Of a stretch of 64,000 nt of DNA, positions 1 to 8,801 are shown one piece after another. The position numbers were made by a program, and so were the translations under genes. A model generated the notes under the pieces. It had not been told where the DNA came from. It did not search any database and saw nothing but the letters and a program-made list of their open reading frames with translations. Each line of letters begins with the position of its first letter. The first letter of the stretch is position 1. The stretch comes from an uncultured Pelagibacteraceae bacterium. GTDB lineage: Bacteria; Pseudomonadota; Alphaproteobacteria; Pelagibacterales; Pelagibacteraceae. The stretch spans positions 1 through 64,000 of the forward strand of contig CACMJB010000001.1 of the NCBI GenBank assembly GCA_902613915.1. Direction: 5' to 3'.

Positions 1-339
1 TGCTTTAGGTTCTTCTTTGCTTTCTTCGCCTGCTTTTTTTCTCTCTTTTTTAGGAATTGCTTTATTAGGATTGTTACCAGGTTTAGGCATTGGCATTATT
101 TGAGCCTCTCCTAAAATTCTAGAAACTCTAAGAGTTGGTTGAGCTCCTTTACTCATCCAATACTTAACTCTTTCTGCTTCCACTTTTATTCTTTCTTTTT
201 TATCTTTAGGAAGCAAAGGATTGTAAGAACCAATTTTTTCGATAAATTTACCATCTCGCGGGTATCTGCTATCGGCTATTACGATTTTATAGATTGGTCT
301 TTTTCTAACCCCTCCCATTGATAGTCTTATTTTTAACAT
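1..339 (-). CDS. rpsP: 30S ribosomal protein S16, partial (C-terminal end runs off the window)
   Basis: Minus-strand reading from the CAT at 337-339 gives MLKIRLSMGGVRKRPIYKIVIADSRYPRDGKFIEKIGSYNPLLPKDKKERI..., a typical S16 sequence; adjacent to ffh. Confidence 0.93.
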   Translation of the reverse strand, partial: MLKIRLSMGGVRKRPIYKIVIADSRYPRDGKFIEKIGSYNPLLPKDKKERIKVEAERVKYWMSKGAQPTLRVSRILGEAQIMPMPKPGNNPNKAIPKKERKKAGEESKEEPKA

Positions 340-349
340 TTTATACCTT

Positions 350-1720
350 TCATTTTAGTTGATTGAGCATTTCATCTGGTATCATTCCAGATGGAATTTT
401 TTTTCCTTGTGACATCTTTTTCATCATATCTGACATCATTTTAAATTGTTTTAAAAGTTTATTTATTTTTGAGACATCTACTCCGGCGCCCTTTGAAATT
501 CTTTTTCTTCTAGAGCCGCTGATAATTTTTGGATTCTCTTTTTCTTTTTTAGTCATTGATAAAATTATAGCTTCGTTTTCAATTAACATTTTTTCATCAA
601 TATTTGCTTGATCCATTTTAGCTTTCATTTTATTTACGCCTGGTAGCATCGACATGACACCTTCCATGCCTCCCATTTTTTTCATTTGTCTTAACTGGGA
701 CAAATAAGTATCCATTGTAAATATTCCTTTTTTTAATTCCTCTTCAGTTTCTTTAATTTTTTCTTCACCTAAATTCTGTGCTGCTTTTTCAACTAAAGTT
801 ACAACATCGCCCATTCCAAGAATTCTATTTGCCAATCTATCTGGATGAAACATTTCAAAGTCTGAGATTTTTTCCCCAACTCCAATGTATTTTATTGGTT
901 TTCCAGTAACCTGCTTCATGCTTAAAGCGGCTCCACCACGTGCATCTCCATCAACTCTAGTTAAAATAATTGATGAAAGATTTACTGCTGCATCGAATTC
1001 TTTGGCTATGTTAACAGCTATTTGACCTGTTAAAGAGTCTGCTACTAAAATTGTTTCAACAGGATTTGTAATCTCTTTAATTTGTTTTATCTCAGACATC
1101 ATTGGAAGATCAATTTGCGTTCTTCCGGCTGTATCAAAAATTATTACATCTGAACCATTTAAATTAGCTGCGTTGAGTGCTCTTTTACTTATATCTAGTG
1201 GTTGTTGATTATCGACAATTGGTAAGCATTGTATATCATTCTTCTCAGCTAATAATTTTAGCTGCTCTTGAGCAGCTGGCCTATATACGTCTAGACTTGC
1301 TACCATTACTTTTTTTTTGTGTTTATTTTGAATAAGTGAAGCTAGTTTTGCTGCAGAAGTTGTTTTACCTGAACCCTGCAACCCAACTAAAAGTATTGAA
1401 ATAGGTGGAACAGCTTTTAGATTTATTTCTTCATTTTTAGATCCTAAAATTGTTACAAGTTCATCATAAACTATCTTTACTATCATTTGGCCTGGAGAAG
1501 TTGACTTAATAATTTCCTGACCAATAGCCTTTGGTTTCACGTTTGAAATAAATTCTTTAACAACTGGTAATGCCACATCGGCTTCTAGAAGAGCTAAACG
1601 TATTTCTTTTAAACCTGAGTCAACTTGCTCTTCTGTAAGAGAAGGAGCACTTTTTAATTTAGAAAAAATACTTTCTAATTTATTTGTTAAATTTTCAAAC
1701 ATTTTTATAACACCCAACAC
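350..1720 (-). CDS. ffh: Signal recognition particle protein Ffh; likely true start at internal MFENLTNKL
   Basis: SRP54 GTPase motifs (GLQGSGKTTSAAKLA, DTAGR) and a Met-rich C-terminal M domain (MKKMGGMEGVMSMLPG). Confidence 0.97.
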   Translation of the reverse strand: MLGVIKMFENLTNKLESIFSKLKSAPSLTEEQVDSGLKEIRLALLEADVALPVVKEFISNVKPKAIGQEIIKSTSPGQMIVKIVYDELVTILGSKNEEINLKAVPPISILLVGLQGSGKTTSAAKLASLIQNKHKKKVMVASLDVYRPAAQEQLKLLAEKNDIQCLPIVDNQQPLDISKRALNAANLNGSDVIIFDTAGRTQIDLPMMSEIKQIKEITNPVETILVADSLTGQIAVNIAKEFDAAVNLSSIILTRVDGDARGGAALSMKQVTGKPIKYIGVGEKISDFEMFHPDRLANRILGMGDVVTLVEKAAQNLGEEKIKETEEELKKGIFTMDTYLSQLRQMKKMGGMEGVMSMLPGVNKMKAKMDQANIDEKMLIENEAIILSMTKKEKENPKIISGSRRKRISKGAGVDVSKINKLLKQFKMMSDMMKKMSQGKKIPSGMIPDEMLNQLK

Positions 1721-1831
1721 CTATCGCACTAGTGGGCGAACCTTCGCTGACTAGTGTCGACACTCTTGTTTTCAAGAGCACCGCAAAGACTTGTGTATTT
1801 GCGGAAAGTGTCCGGAAAGTACAATTTGGGG
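1711..1831. ncRNA. Candidate structured RNA/leader between ffh and dapF (strand unknown)
   Basis: Nested inverted repeats: CACTAGT/ACTAGTG (1727-1733/1750-1756) enclosing GCGAA/TTCGC; CTCTTG-TTTT-CAAGAG (1763-1778); CCGCAAA/TTTGCGG (1781-1787/1798-1804); GACACT/AGTGTC (1759-1764/1807-1812); outer CCCAA/TTGGG. Confidence 0.5.
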
Positions 1832-1866
1832 TTTTAAAAGTCAATGAATAATTATACTAATCAAAT

Positions 1867-2685
1867 ATGGTGATGATTAACGCGTATAAAATGGATGGAC
1901 TAGGTAATGATTTTATCATAATCGATAGAAGAAAAAATCATGTCGAGCTATCAAAAAATAAAATTATAGAATTAGGAAAAAGGTCAAATATCGGATTTGA
2001 CCAAATAATTTATATTGAAAAAGAAATTGAAAATTCATTTCCAATAAAAATTTTTAATTCTGATGGGGGAGAAGTAGAAGCTTGTGGAAATGGAAGTAGA
2101 TGTATCGCCTATCTATTAGGAGAAAAAAATAATTCAAAATCTATAAAGATTAAAACAAATAATAGAACCCTTAATGCTGAAATTGTTGGTGAACACTCTG
2201 TTAAGTTAAACATGGGCAAACCATTATTTAATTGGGAAAAAATTCCATTAAGTAAAAATTTAGATCATAAAAAAATTTCTATTGATATTGATGGAAAGTC
2301 TTTTGAAGATGGTTTTTGTGTTAATATTGGTAACCCACATATAATTTTTTTTGTAAAAGATTGTATGAATGTTGATTTAAAAACTTTCGGTCCAAAAATT
2401 GAAAATCATAATCTTTTCCCCGAACGAACAAATGTTACTTTTGCTGAGATAGCAGAAAATAATTTGATTAAAGTAAATGTTTGGGAAAGAGGCGCGGGCC
2501 TTACTAAAGCTTGCGGTACTGCTGCTTGTGCTACAGCTGTGGCTGCATACAAAAATGAATTTGTCGACAATAAAGTTGATATTCAATTCAAAGAAGGCCT
2601 TTTAAAAATAGAAATAGATGCTGAGGAAAATATCTTTATGACCGGCCCTGTTTCTAAAATCGAAAATTTAGAATTAGAAATTTAG
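1867..2685 (+). CDS. dapF: Diaminopimelate epimerase
   Basis: MDGLGNDFIIIDRR, EACGNGSRC and KACGTAACA motifs containing both catalytic Cys. Confidence 0.96.
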   Translation: MVMINAYKMDGLGNDFIIIDRRKNHVELSKNKIIELGKRSNIGFDQIIYIEKEIENSFPIKIFNSDGGEVEACGNGSRCIAYLLGEKNNSKSIKIKTNNRTLNAEIVGEHSVKLNMGKPLFNWEKIPLSKNLDHKKISIDIDGKSFEDGFCVNIGNPHIIFFVKDCMNVDLKTFGPKIENHNLFPERTNVTFAEIAENNLIKVNVWERGAGLTKACGTAACATAVAAYKNEFVDNKVDIQFKEGLLKIEIDAEENIFMTGPVSKIENLELEI

Positions 2686-2686
2686 T

Positions 2687-3607
2687 ATGGGGTTATTTGA
2701 TAAATTTAAAACTGGTCTTGGAAAAAGTTCTTCTGGACTTGCAGATGGAATAAAAAATATTTTTTCAACAAAAAAAATAAACGCTGAAATTTTAGATGAG
2801 TTTGAGGAATTACTTATTTCTTCTGATGTAGGCATTGAAGTTGCTAAGGAACTTAAAAAAGATTTTGAAACATTTAAAATAGATAAAAAGTTAGATGATC
2901 ATAAAGAAATTTTAAAACTTTTAGCTGATAAATTAGCAATTGATCTTCAAAAGTATGAAAAAGACTTAAGCATGATGGGAAATGCTAAATCAGCAGTTAT
3001 TGTAGTTTCAGGAGTTAACGGCGTTGGAAAAACAACAAGTATTGGTAAACTTGGAAAATATTTTAAAAATAATAATAGATCTGTTGTTTTTGGAGCAGCC
3101 GATACTTTCAGAGCAGCAGCTATAGATCAATTACAAGTTTGGGCAGCCAGAATTAAAGTAGATATTATAAAATCCGAAATTAACAGTGATCCTGCGTCAG
3201 TAGCTTTTAAGACTGCAGAATTTGCAAAAAAAAATGAAATTGATGTAGCACTAATTGATACTGCTGGAAGACTTCAAAATAAAAAAAACTTAATGGAAGA
3301 GTATAGGAAAATAATTAATGTTTTAAAAAAAATCGATCAATCTTATCCTAATGAAGTAATTTTGGTAATTGATGCAACGACTGGGCAAAATGCACTTAGT
3401 CAAGTAGAGGAATTTAGTAAAATTCATAATCTCACTGGCTTAATTATTACAAAACTTGATAGCTCCGCAAAAGGTGGAATTTTATTAGCAGTTTGTAAGA
3501 AATTTAATCTACCCATTGTTGCAATAGGAATGGGAGAAAAAGAGGATGACTTACATCCTTTCAATGCAGAATATTTTTCAAAAGCTTTGTTAGGAATTGA
3601 TGTTTAG
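2687..3607 (+). CDS. ftsY: SRP receptor FtsY
   Basis: NG GTPase domain: GVNGVGKTTSIGKL, AADTFRAAAIDQL, DTAGRLQNKKNLMEE, TKLDSSAKGG. Confidence 0.96.
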   Translation: MGLFDKFKTGLGKSSSGLADGIKNIFSTKKINAEILDEFEELLISSDVGIEVAKELKKDFETFKIDKKLDDHKEILKLLADKLAIDLQKYEKDLSMMGNAKSAVIVVSGVNGVGKTTSIGKLGKYFKNNNRSVVFGAADTFRAAAIDQLQVWAARIKVDIIKSEINSDPASVAFKTAEFAKKNEIDVALIDTAGRLQNKKNLMEEYRKIINVLKKIDQSYPNEVILVIDATTGQNALSQVEEFSKIHNLTGLIITKLDSSAKGGILLAVCKKFNLPIVAIGMGEKEDDLHPFNAEYFSKALLGIDV

Positions 3608-4393
3608 AATAACTTTTACTGCATTAAGTAAATCATCGTTGAACTCCATCATATGATCATCTTCCTCTGAAAAATATTTGTATTTTGGCTCATTAGCCAT
3701 TCGATAAAGTTTTTCTCCCATAAAAAAGGGTACGATGTTATCTTTTTTTCCATGCATTATTAAAACTGGGATCTTGATGTTTTTAATCTTTTTAATTGTG
3801 TCATACCTATCTTTAAGCAAAAGATTTACGGGTAAGTATGGATAATAAATTTTTGCAGCATCTGCTATTGATGTAAATGGAGACTCTAAAACAATTCCTG
3901 AAAAAGAATTATTCTGACCCAATTCTGTAGCTACGCCTGTGCCTAGTGACTCGCCATATAAAATTATGTTTTTATTTTTTACGCCGGTCTTGTTAAGCCA
4001 TTCGACTGATTTTCTAGCATCATTATATAAATTTTTTTCTGTAGGCTTACCTGGATTACCACTAAATCCTCTCCATGAAATTATAAGAATATTTACATCT
4101 AGTTTATTAAATTCATTAAGCTTATGAACTCTATTAGTTAGATCACCTGCATTGCCATGAAAGTATAAAATAGTTTTATTTTTTTTTAGGTCTTTTTCCA
4201 AAAACCAAGATTTAAGTTTTACATCTTTATCAACCTCAATAAAAACTTCTTCATAATCAAATTGAATTTCGTTTCCCGTGTAGTTATTTTCACCTGGGTG
4301 ATAAAGTAATTTTCTTTGGTATAGATAAGTAAAAAGAACAATTATAATGTAAGCTAATATTATTGATGATAAAGCTAAATAAAGATACTTCAT
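3590..4393 (-). CDS. Alpha/beta hydrolase (Bem46/ABHD13-like)
   Basis: FHGNAGDLTNR, nucleophile elbow GESLGTG, LIMHGKKDNIVPF; N-terminal TM anchor. Confidence 0.85.
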   Translation of the reverse strand: MKYLYLALSSIILAYIIIVLFTYLYQRKLLYHPGENNYTGNEIQFDYEEVFIEVDKDVKLKSWFLEKDLKKNKTILYFHGNAGDLTNRVHKLNEFNKLDVNILIISWRGFSGNPGKPTEKNLYNDARKSVEWLNKTGVKNKNIILYGESLGTGVATELGQNNSFSGIVLESPFTSIADAAKIYYPYLPVNLLLKDRYDTIKKIKNIKIPVLIMHGKKDNIVPFFMGEKLYRMANEPKYKYFSEEDDHMMEFNDDLLNAVKVILNINS

Positions 4394-5292
4394 GCTTTTT
4401 TCCTAGCTAAATAAACTCCAGTAAACACCAGTAAGCCGCCTAAATAATGAAAACTGAGAAGAGGTTCTTCAAAAATTATAATTCCAAAAATAGATCCATA
4501 GACTGCAAATAAATATAAGGTAAAACCGGCAAATGAAGCGCCTACATATTTTTGTAAACGCGTATACAAGGAAAAAGCTATAATACTAGGAGAAATAGCT
4601 GCAAATATAATCCAGAACAAAAATGTCCGATTATAGTTTGTCTTTGCAAAGTAAATATTTTCTAAAATAAAAAATGGGAAAAGTGATATAAATCCAAACA
4701 TGGCGATTAAAGTAAATCGGGCCATCAAACTAAATTTTGATTTCCAATTTAATAAATAAATTGAGTAAAGAGCCCAGCCTAAAGCTGCTCCCAAAACCCA
4801 TAAATCGCCTGTTGTAAAATTTAGATTAATTAAAAAATCTAAATTACCTTTAGATATAATTGTAAAAACACCTGTAATACAAATTAATAAGCCTAATATC
4901 CTTAAATAATTAATTTTTTCTTTAAAGAATAGAATTGATAAAAAAATTATTATTACTGGTGAAGATGTATATATTATACCAATATTGGCCATTGTTGTTG
5001 TCATGCCTGCAAGATTTGGTAAAGCTCCACATATACCGCATCCCATTGAACCTAAGAAAAACAGCTTAAAAAATTCTTTATTAAGTTCTTTTTTATGTTT
5101 TAAAATTTCATTAAAAAAAAAAGGAAATAATATGATAAATACTGTAAACCATCGCCAAAACGCTAGAGAAATAGGAGGCACGAACTCCACACCTCCTCTT
5201 GCAACAATAGTATTTGTAGCCATAAAAATTGGCTGAATTAACAAAAGTAGATAAGGAGCGTAAGGATTATTTTTTGTCAATGAAGGCTTCAT
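4390..5292 (-). CDS. EamA/DMT-family transporter
   Basis: About ten hydrophobic segments; two EamA-type repeats. Confidence 0.88.
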   Translation of the reverse strand: MKPSLTKNNPYAPYLLLLIQPIFMATNTIVARGGVEFVPPISLAFWRWFTVFIILFPFFFNEILKHKKELNKEFFKLFFLGSMGCGICGALPNLAGMTTTMANIGIIYTSSPVIIIFLSILFFKEKINYLRILGLLICITGVFTIISKGNLDFLINLNFTTGDLWVLGAALGWALYSIYLLNWKSKFSLMARFTLIAMFGFISLFPFFILENIYFAKTNYNRTFLFWIIFAAISPSIIAFSLYTRLQKYVGASFAGFTLYLFAVYGSIFGIIIFEEPLLSFHYLGGLLVFTGVYLARKKA

Positions 5293-5446
5293 AGAACATC
5301 ATTACAATTACCATACCCATTAAAATGTAAACAGGAAGCACATCAAAAAAACCTATCATCATTGATCTAGTTAATGTCGTAGCTAGACCAATTAAAAAAA
5401 ACGTACAGAGTGCAACTCCAATAATTATTGTAACTTTATCCTTCAT
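5267..5446 (-). CDS. Small hydrophobic membrane protein (59 aa), not in the supplied ORF track
   Basis: Hand translation: MKDKVTIIIGVALCTFFLIGLATTLTRSMMIGFFDVLPVYILMGMVIVMMFYEAFIDKK; overlaps the amidase 3' end and the DMT gene start. Confidence 0.6.
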   Translation of the reverse strand: MKDKVTIIIGVALCTFFLIGLATTLTRSMMIGFFDVLPVYILMGMVIVMMFYEAFIDKK

Positions 5447-6770
5447 CTTTGCAATTTTTCTCTAGCCAGTTCGCTGTTCCCAAGAATCTTAAGTCATCAA
5501 GTTTGTCACCAACTACCTGGACACCTAATGGTAGGTCATTTTCACCTGTAAGTAAAGGCAAGGAAATTGTCGGTAACCCAAGATAAGTCCAAATCTTTTG
5601 AAAGTCTGCACTCCCAGTAGATTTTAATCCTTTGTCAGCAACACCGCTTGATGATGGAGTTATAATTCCATGATAATCCTCAAATACTTCTTTGTATGAC
5701 TCATAGCTTTGCTTCATAAAATCTGCAGCGTCACCATATTCTTTTGCTGAATATTTTAATCCTCTGGAAATAGCTTCTCTCATTTCTTTTGATAGTTTTG
5801 TTTTATCTTTTTTATAATAAACCTGAAAATTATTTGCCATGTCGACTTCATGAATTATTTGATGATACTTTGGAATATCCTCAAAATATGATGGTGTATC
5901 AAATACCTCGATATTCTTTTTAAAATTTTTAATTAAAAATTCAAAAGCCTCTTGAGATTTCTTGTTAATATTTTTCCAATTTTTTGTTTTATAAAAAATA
6001 AACTTAGGGTCAAAAACAGGACCTTTCTCACATTCCTCCACCATCTTTTCAGCAGCAAAGTAAACTGTGGAAGGATCGTGTAAATCTTTTCTAATAAGTG
6101 ACTTAGCAAGTAAAGCAACATCTTTTACTGTTTTACCAAATACACCCATTGTATCTAATTTGTCTGAAACCTTAAGGACGCCATTTCTTGAGATCAATCC
6201 ATAAGAAGGTTTATAGCCAACAACTCCACAATATGATGCTGGTCTAATTACTGAACCTCCTGTTTGAGAGCCTACAGATAAAGGGGCCATATGTGCAGCA
6301 ACTGCGGCTGCTGATCCACTCGATGACCCTCCTGGTGTTCTTGAATAATCATGGGGATTTTTTGTTTTAGAAGGATGTATGTATGCAAGTTCACACGTAA
6401 CAGTCTTACCCATTATAATTGCACCTGAATTTTTTAGTAAGTTTACAATTTCAGAGTCTTGTGAGTTAGACATTTTTTTTCTAAAAACTGTCCCACATTC
6501 AGTCGGCATGTCATAAGTTCCAATAATATCTTTTATTGCAACTGGTATCCCATGTAGTGGCCCTAGAGGTTTTCCTGATTTTCTGTAAGTATCTGCTTCT
6601 TCAGCTTTTTCTATTAAAAGTTTTTTATCTATAAATTGCCAAGCTTGAACATCTTTTTCAAATTTTTTTATTCTATCTAAATAAGCTGTACAGAGATCGA
6701 CGGATGATATTTCACCTGAATGAAGTTTTTGAGATAACTCGTAAGCACTTAAAGAAGTAACATCTATCAT
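5436..6770 (-). CDS. Amidase (amidase-signature/GatA-like family)
   Basis: Amidase signature GGSSSGSAAAVAA..PLSVGSQTGGSVIRPASYCGVVGYKPS. Confidence 0.93.
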   Translation of the reverse strand: MIDVTSLSAYELSQKLHSGEISSVDLCTAYLDRIKKFEKDVQAWQFIDKKLLIEKAEEADTYRKSGKPLGPLHGIPVAIKDIIGTYDMPTECGTVFRKKMSNSQDSEIVNLLKNSGAIIMGKTVTCELAYIHPSKTKNPHDYSRTPGGSSSGSAAAVAAHMAPLSVGSQTGGSVIRPASYCGVVGYKPSYGLISRNGVLKVSDKLDTMGVFGKTVKDVALLAKSLIRKDLHDPSTVYFAAEKMVEECEKGPVFDPKFIFYKTKNWKNINKKSQEAFEFLIKNFKKNIEVFDTPSYFEDIPKYHQIIHEVDMANNFQVYYKKDKTKLSKEMREAISRGLKYSAKEYGDAADFMKQSYESYKEVFEDYHGIITPSSSGVADKGLKSTGSADFQKIWTYLGLPTISLPLLTGENDLPLGVQVVGDKLDDLRFLGTANWLEKNCKDEG

Positions 6771-6779
6771 TCAAATTTA

Positions 6780-8141
6780 TTAATTAGCAAATAGTGTATC
6801 TGGCAACCAAAGTGCTATTCCTGGGAAGAGGTACATTAAAAACATAGCTAATATTACAATACCTAGAAAAGGCATAATACCTTTGAAAATATCTAACAAC
6901 TCTACATTTTTAGTTTGCACACCCTTTAAATAGTAAGCGGACATGGCCATGGGTGGTGTTAAAAATGAGGTTTGTAAATTTAATGCAATTAGCATTGCAA
7001 AAAAATAAGGGTTAACCCCAAAAAATTCCACTAAAGGTAAAAATATTGGTACAAAAATAATTAATATTTCTGTCCACTCTAATGGCCAACCTAGTAAGAA
7101 AATTATTATTTGCGTTATTACTAGAAACTGCCAAGGCTGTAGGTTCATTGATTTGAAGAAATGTTCAAATACTTCATGTCCACCTAAATACGAGAAGACT
7201 GATGCAAAAGTCCATGATCCTATAAACAACCACATAATCATGGCAGTAGTTTTTGCAGTTAAAAAAACTGATTCTTTAAAGTTTTTCCATTTAAGTGTTT
7301 TGTAAAAATATGAAAGAACTAAGGCACCAAAAGCTCCAACTGCCGCAGCCTCCGCTGGAGTTGCAAGTCCCCCTAAAATAGTTCCTAAAACTAAAATTAT
7401 TAAAGAGAACAGTGGTAAGAAAGAAACCAATACCTCTTTTAGGATAACTGATCTTGGTGGAATATCCTCTTTGGGTGGTTTAGGTGCAATCGAAGGATTA
7501 AAATAAGCTAGAGTTACCGCATAACCGATATAAAGTCCTGCTAATAATAATCCTGGAAAAATTGCTGCAGCAAATAATCTTAAAGGAGAAAGTTGAGCAA
7601 TTACAGAGTAAACGATTAACATGATGCTTGGTGGAATTAAAATTCCCAAACAACCTCCAGAACAAATTACTCCAGATGCAAATTTTTTATCATATCCTGC
7701 TTTAATCATTGCCGGCCAAGCAAGAAGTCCCATTAAAGTAACAACGGCGCCAATAATTCCAGTTGCTGTAGAAAATAATGCACATGTAACTAATGCAGCT
7801 ACTGCCATTGAGGCTGGTAGTCTGTGTGAAGCTAGTCTAATTGCAAAAAACAATCTGGATACTATTCCTGCTCTTTCAACTAGATACCCCATAAATAAAA
7901 AGAGTGGGACCGCTGTCAAAACTGTATTATCCATAACGGTGTAGGTATTTTGGACAAATAATTGAAAAATTCTATTATCAAGAAAGTGTTCCATTCTTGT
8001 CGGATCAAAGTAAGCGTAATAACCAAAACCAACTCCCATTGCCATTAATGTAAATGCTATTGGGAAACCAAGTAGCACTGCGAACAGGAATATTCCCATC
8101 ATTAAAATTGCAATTTCAGGATTTGTTAAACTAAATAACAT
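6780..8141 (-). CDS. TRAP transporter large permease (DctM family)
   Basis: Polytopic protein with DctM-type segments (GGCLGILIPPSIMLIVYSVIAQ, TPPMAMSAYYLKGV). Confidence 0.93.
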   Translation of the reverse strand: MLFSLTNPEIAILMMGIFLFAVLLGFPIAFTLMAMGVGFGYYAYFDPTRMEHFLDNRIFQLFVQNTYTVMDNTVLTAVPLFLFMGYLVERAGIVSRLFFAIRLASHRLPASMAVAALVTCALFSTATGIIGAVVTLMGLLAWPAMIKAGYDKKFASGVICSGGCLGILIPPSIMLIVYSVIAQLSPLRLFAAAIFPGLLLAGLYIGYAVTLAYFNPSIAPKPPKEDIPPRSVILKEVLVSFLPLFSLIILVLGTILGGLATPAEAAAVGAFGALVLSYFYKTLKWKNFKESVFLTAKTTAMIMWLFIGSWTFASVFSYLGGHEVFEHFFKSMNLQPWQFLVITQIIIFLLGWPLEWTEILIIFVPIFLPLVEFFGVNPYFFAMLIALNLQTSFLTPPMAMSAYYLKGVQTKNVELLDIFKGIMPFLGIVILAMFLMYLFPGIALWLPDTLFAN

Positions 8142-8715
8142 CTTTTTGATCCTCGTCTTGTGAAGTTCTCATTAACATTTTTTCTGTCTCTTCAGCTACA
8201 ACCATTCGAGCAGGCCAATGACCGGTTTGAATACAAATTATTGATCTAAAAACTTCACTAATACCTTGAATAATTAATAGGACTCCTGCAGCAGGAATTA
8301 AAGATTTTGCCATATAAATTTGAATCTGTGCAGGACTATTCCAACTTGTTTCTTTAATCTTCCAAGCTAATGCCGCATATTCATAACCATAAAATGCGAG
8401 AGCAAGTACACCTGGAAAGAAAAATATAAAGTATAAAACTAAATCGATGTAACCCTGAGTTCTTGGTTTAAAAAGTCTATAAATTACATCACCTCTTACA
8501 TGAGCCTCGGTAGAAAGAGTGTAAGCACCTGCCATCATAAAAATCGCGCCGTACATTTGTAAACTGAAATCAAAATTCCATAAAGTAGGGGCATTAAAGG
8601 CATATGCCATAACAACTTCATAACAAGTTCCGCCCATTAAAATTACAATGCACCAAGAAAACGCCTTTCCAACGGAAGTGCTTAGAGTATCTGCAAAATG
8701 AATAAATCTCCTCAT
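8131..8715 (-). CDS. TRAP transporter small permease (DctQ family)
   Basis: Four-TM DctQ-like protein between DctM and DctP genes. Confidence 0.9.
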   Translation of the reverse strand: MRRFIHFADTLSTSVGKAFSWCIVILMGGTCYEVVMAYAFNAPTLWNFDFSLQMYGAIFMMAGAYTLSTEAHVRGDVIYRLFKPRTQGYIDLVLYFIFFFPGVLALAFYGYEYAALAWKIKETSWNSPAQIQIYMAKSLIPAAGVLLIIQGISEVFRSIICIQTGHWPARMVVAEETEKMLMRTSQDEDQKDVI

Positions 8716-8753
8716 GAATTTTTAAACTATTCTAATTTTTTTATTATTTCCAT

Positions 8754-8785
8754 AAAAAAAGGGGGTGAAAAATCACCCCCTTTTT
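8754..8785 (-). terminator. Rho-independent terminator/attenuator after the TRAP binding-protein gene
   Basis: GGGGGTGA-AAAA-TCACCCCC flanked by A-tract and T-tract; lies between dctP-like and dctQ-like genes. Confidence 0.85.
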
Positions 8786-8801
8786 ATTGTTTAAAATATA
8801 A

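Noticed and set aside
139-321. 60-aa plus-strand ORF at the left edge
   Set aside because: Antisense to rpsP.
363-611. 82-aa plus-strand ORF
   Set aside because: Antisense to ffh.
1530-1550. GGTTTCACGTTTGAAA as a parS site
   Set aside because: Does not match the 16-bp TGTTTCACGTGAAACA palindrome in spacing, and lies inside ffh.
1805-1831. GTCCGGAA in the ffh-dapF spacer as the SRP (4.5S) RNA apical loop or the RNase P GAGGAAAGTCCGG motif
   Set aside because: The required continuation (GGAAGCAGCC for SRP) is missing and there is not enough room for RNase P RNA, so I left the element unnamed.
7621-7944. 107-aa plus-strand ORF
   Set aside because: Antisense to the dctM-like gene with strong family match; no independent support.
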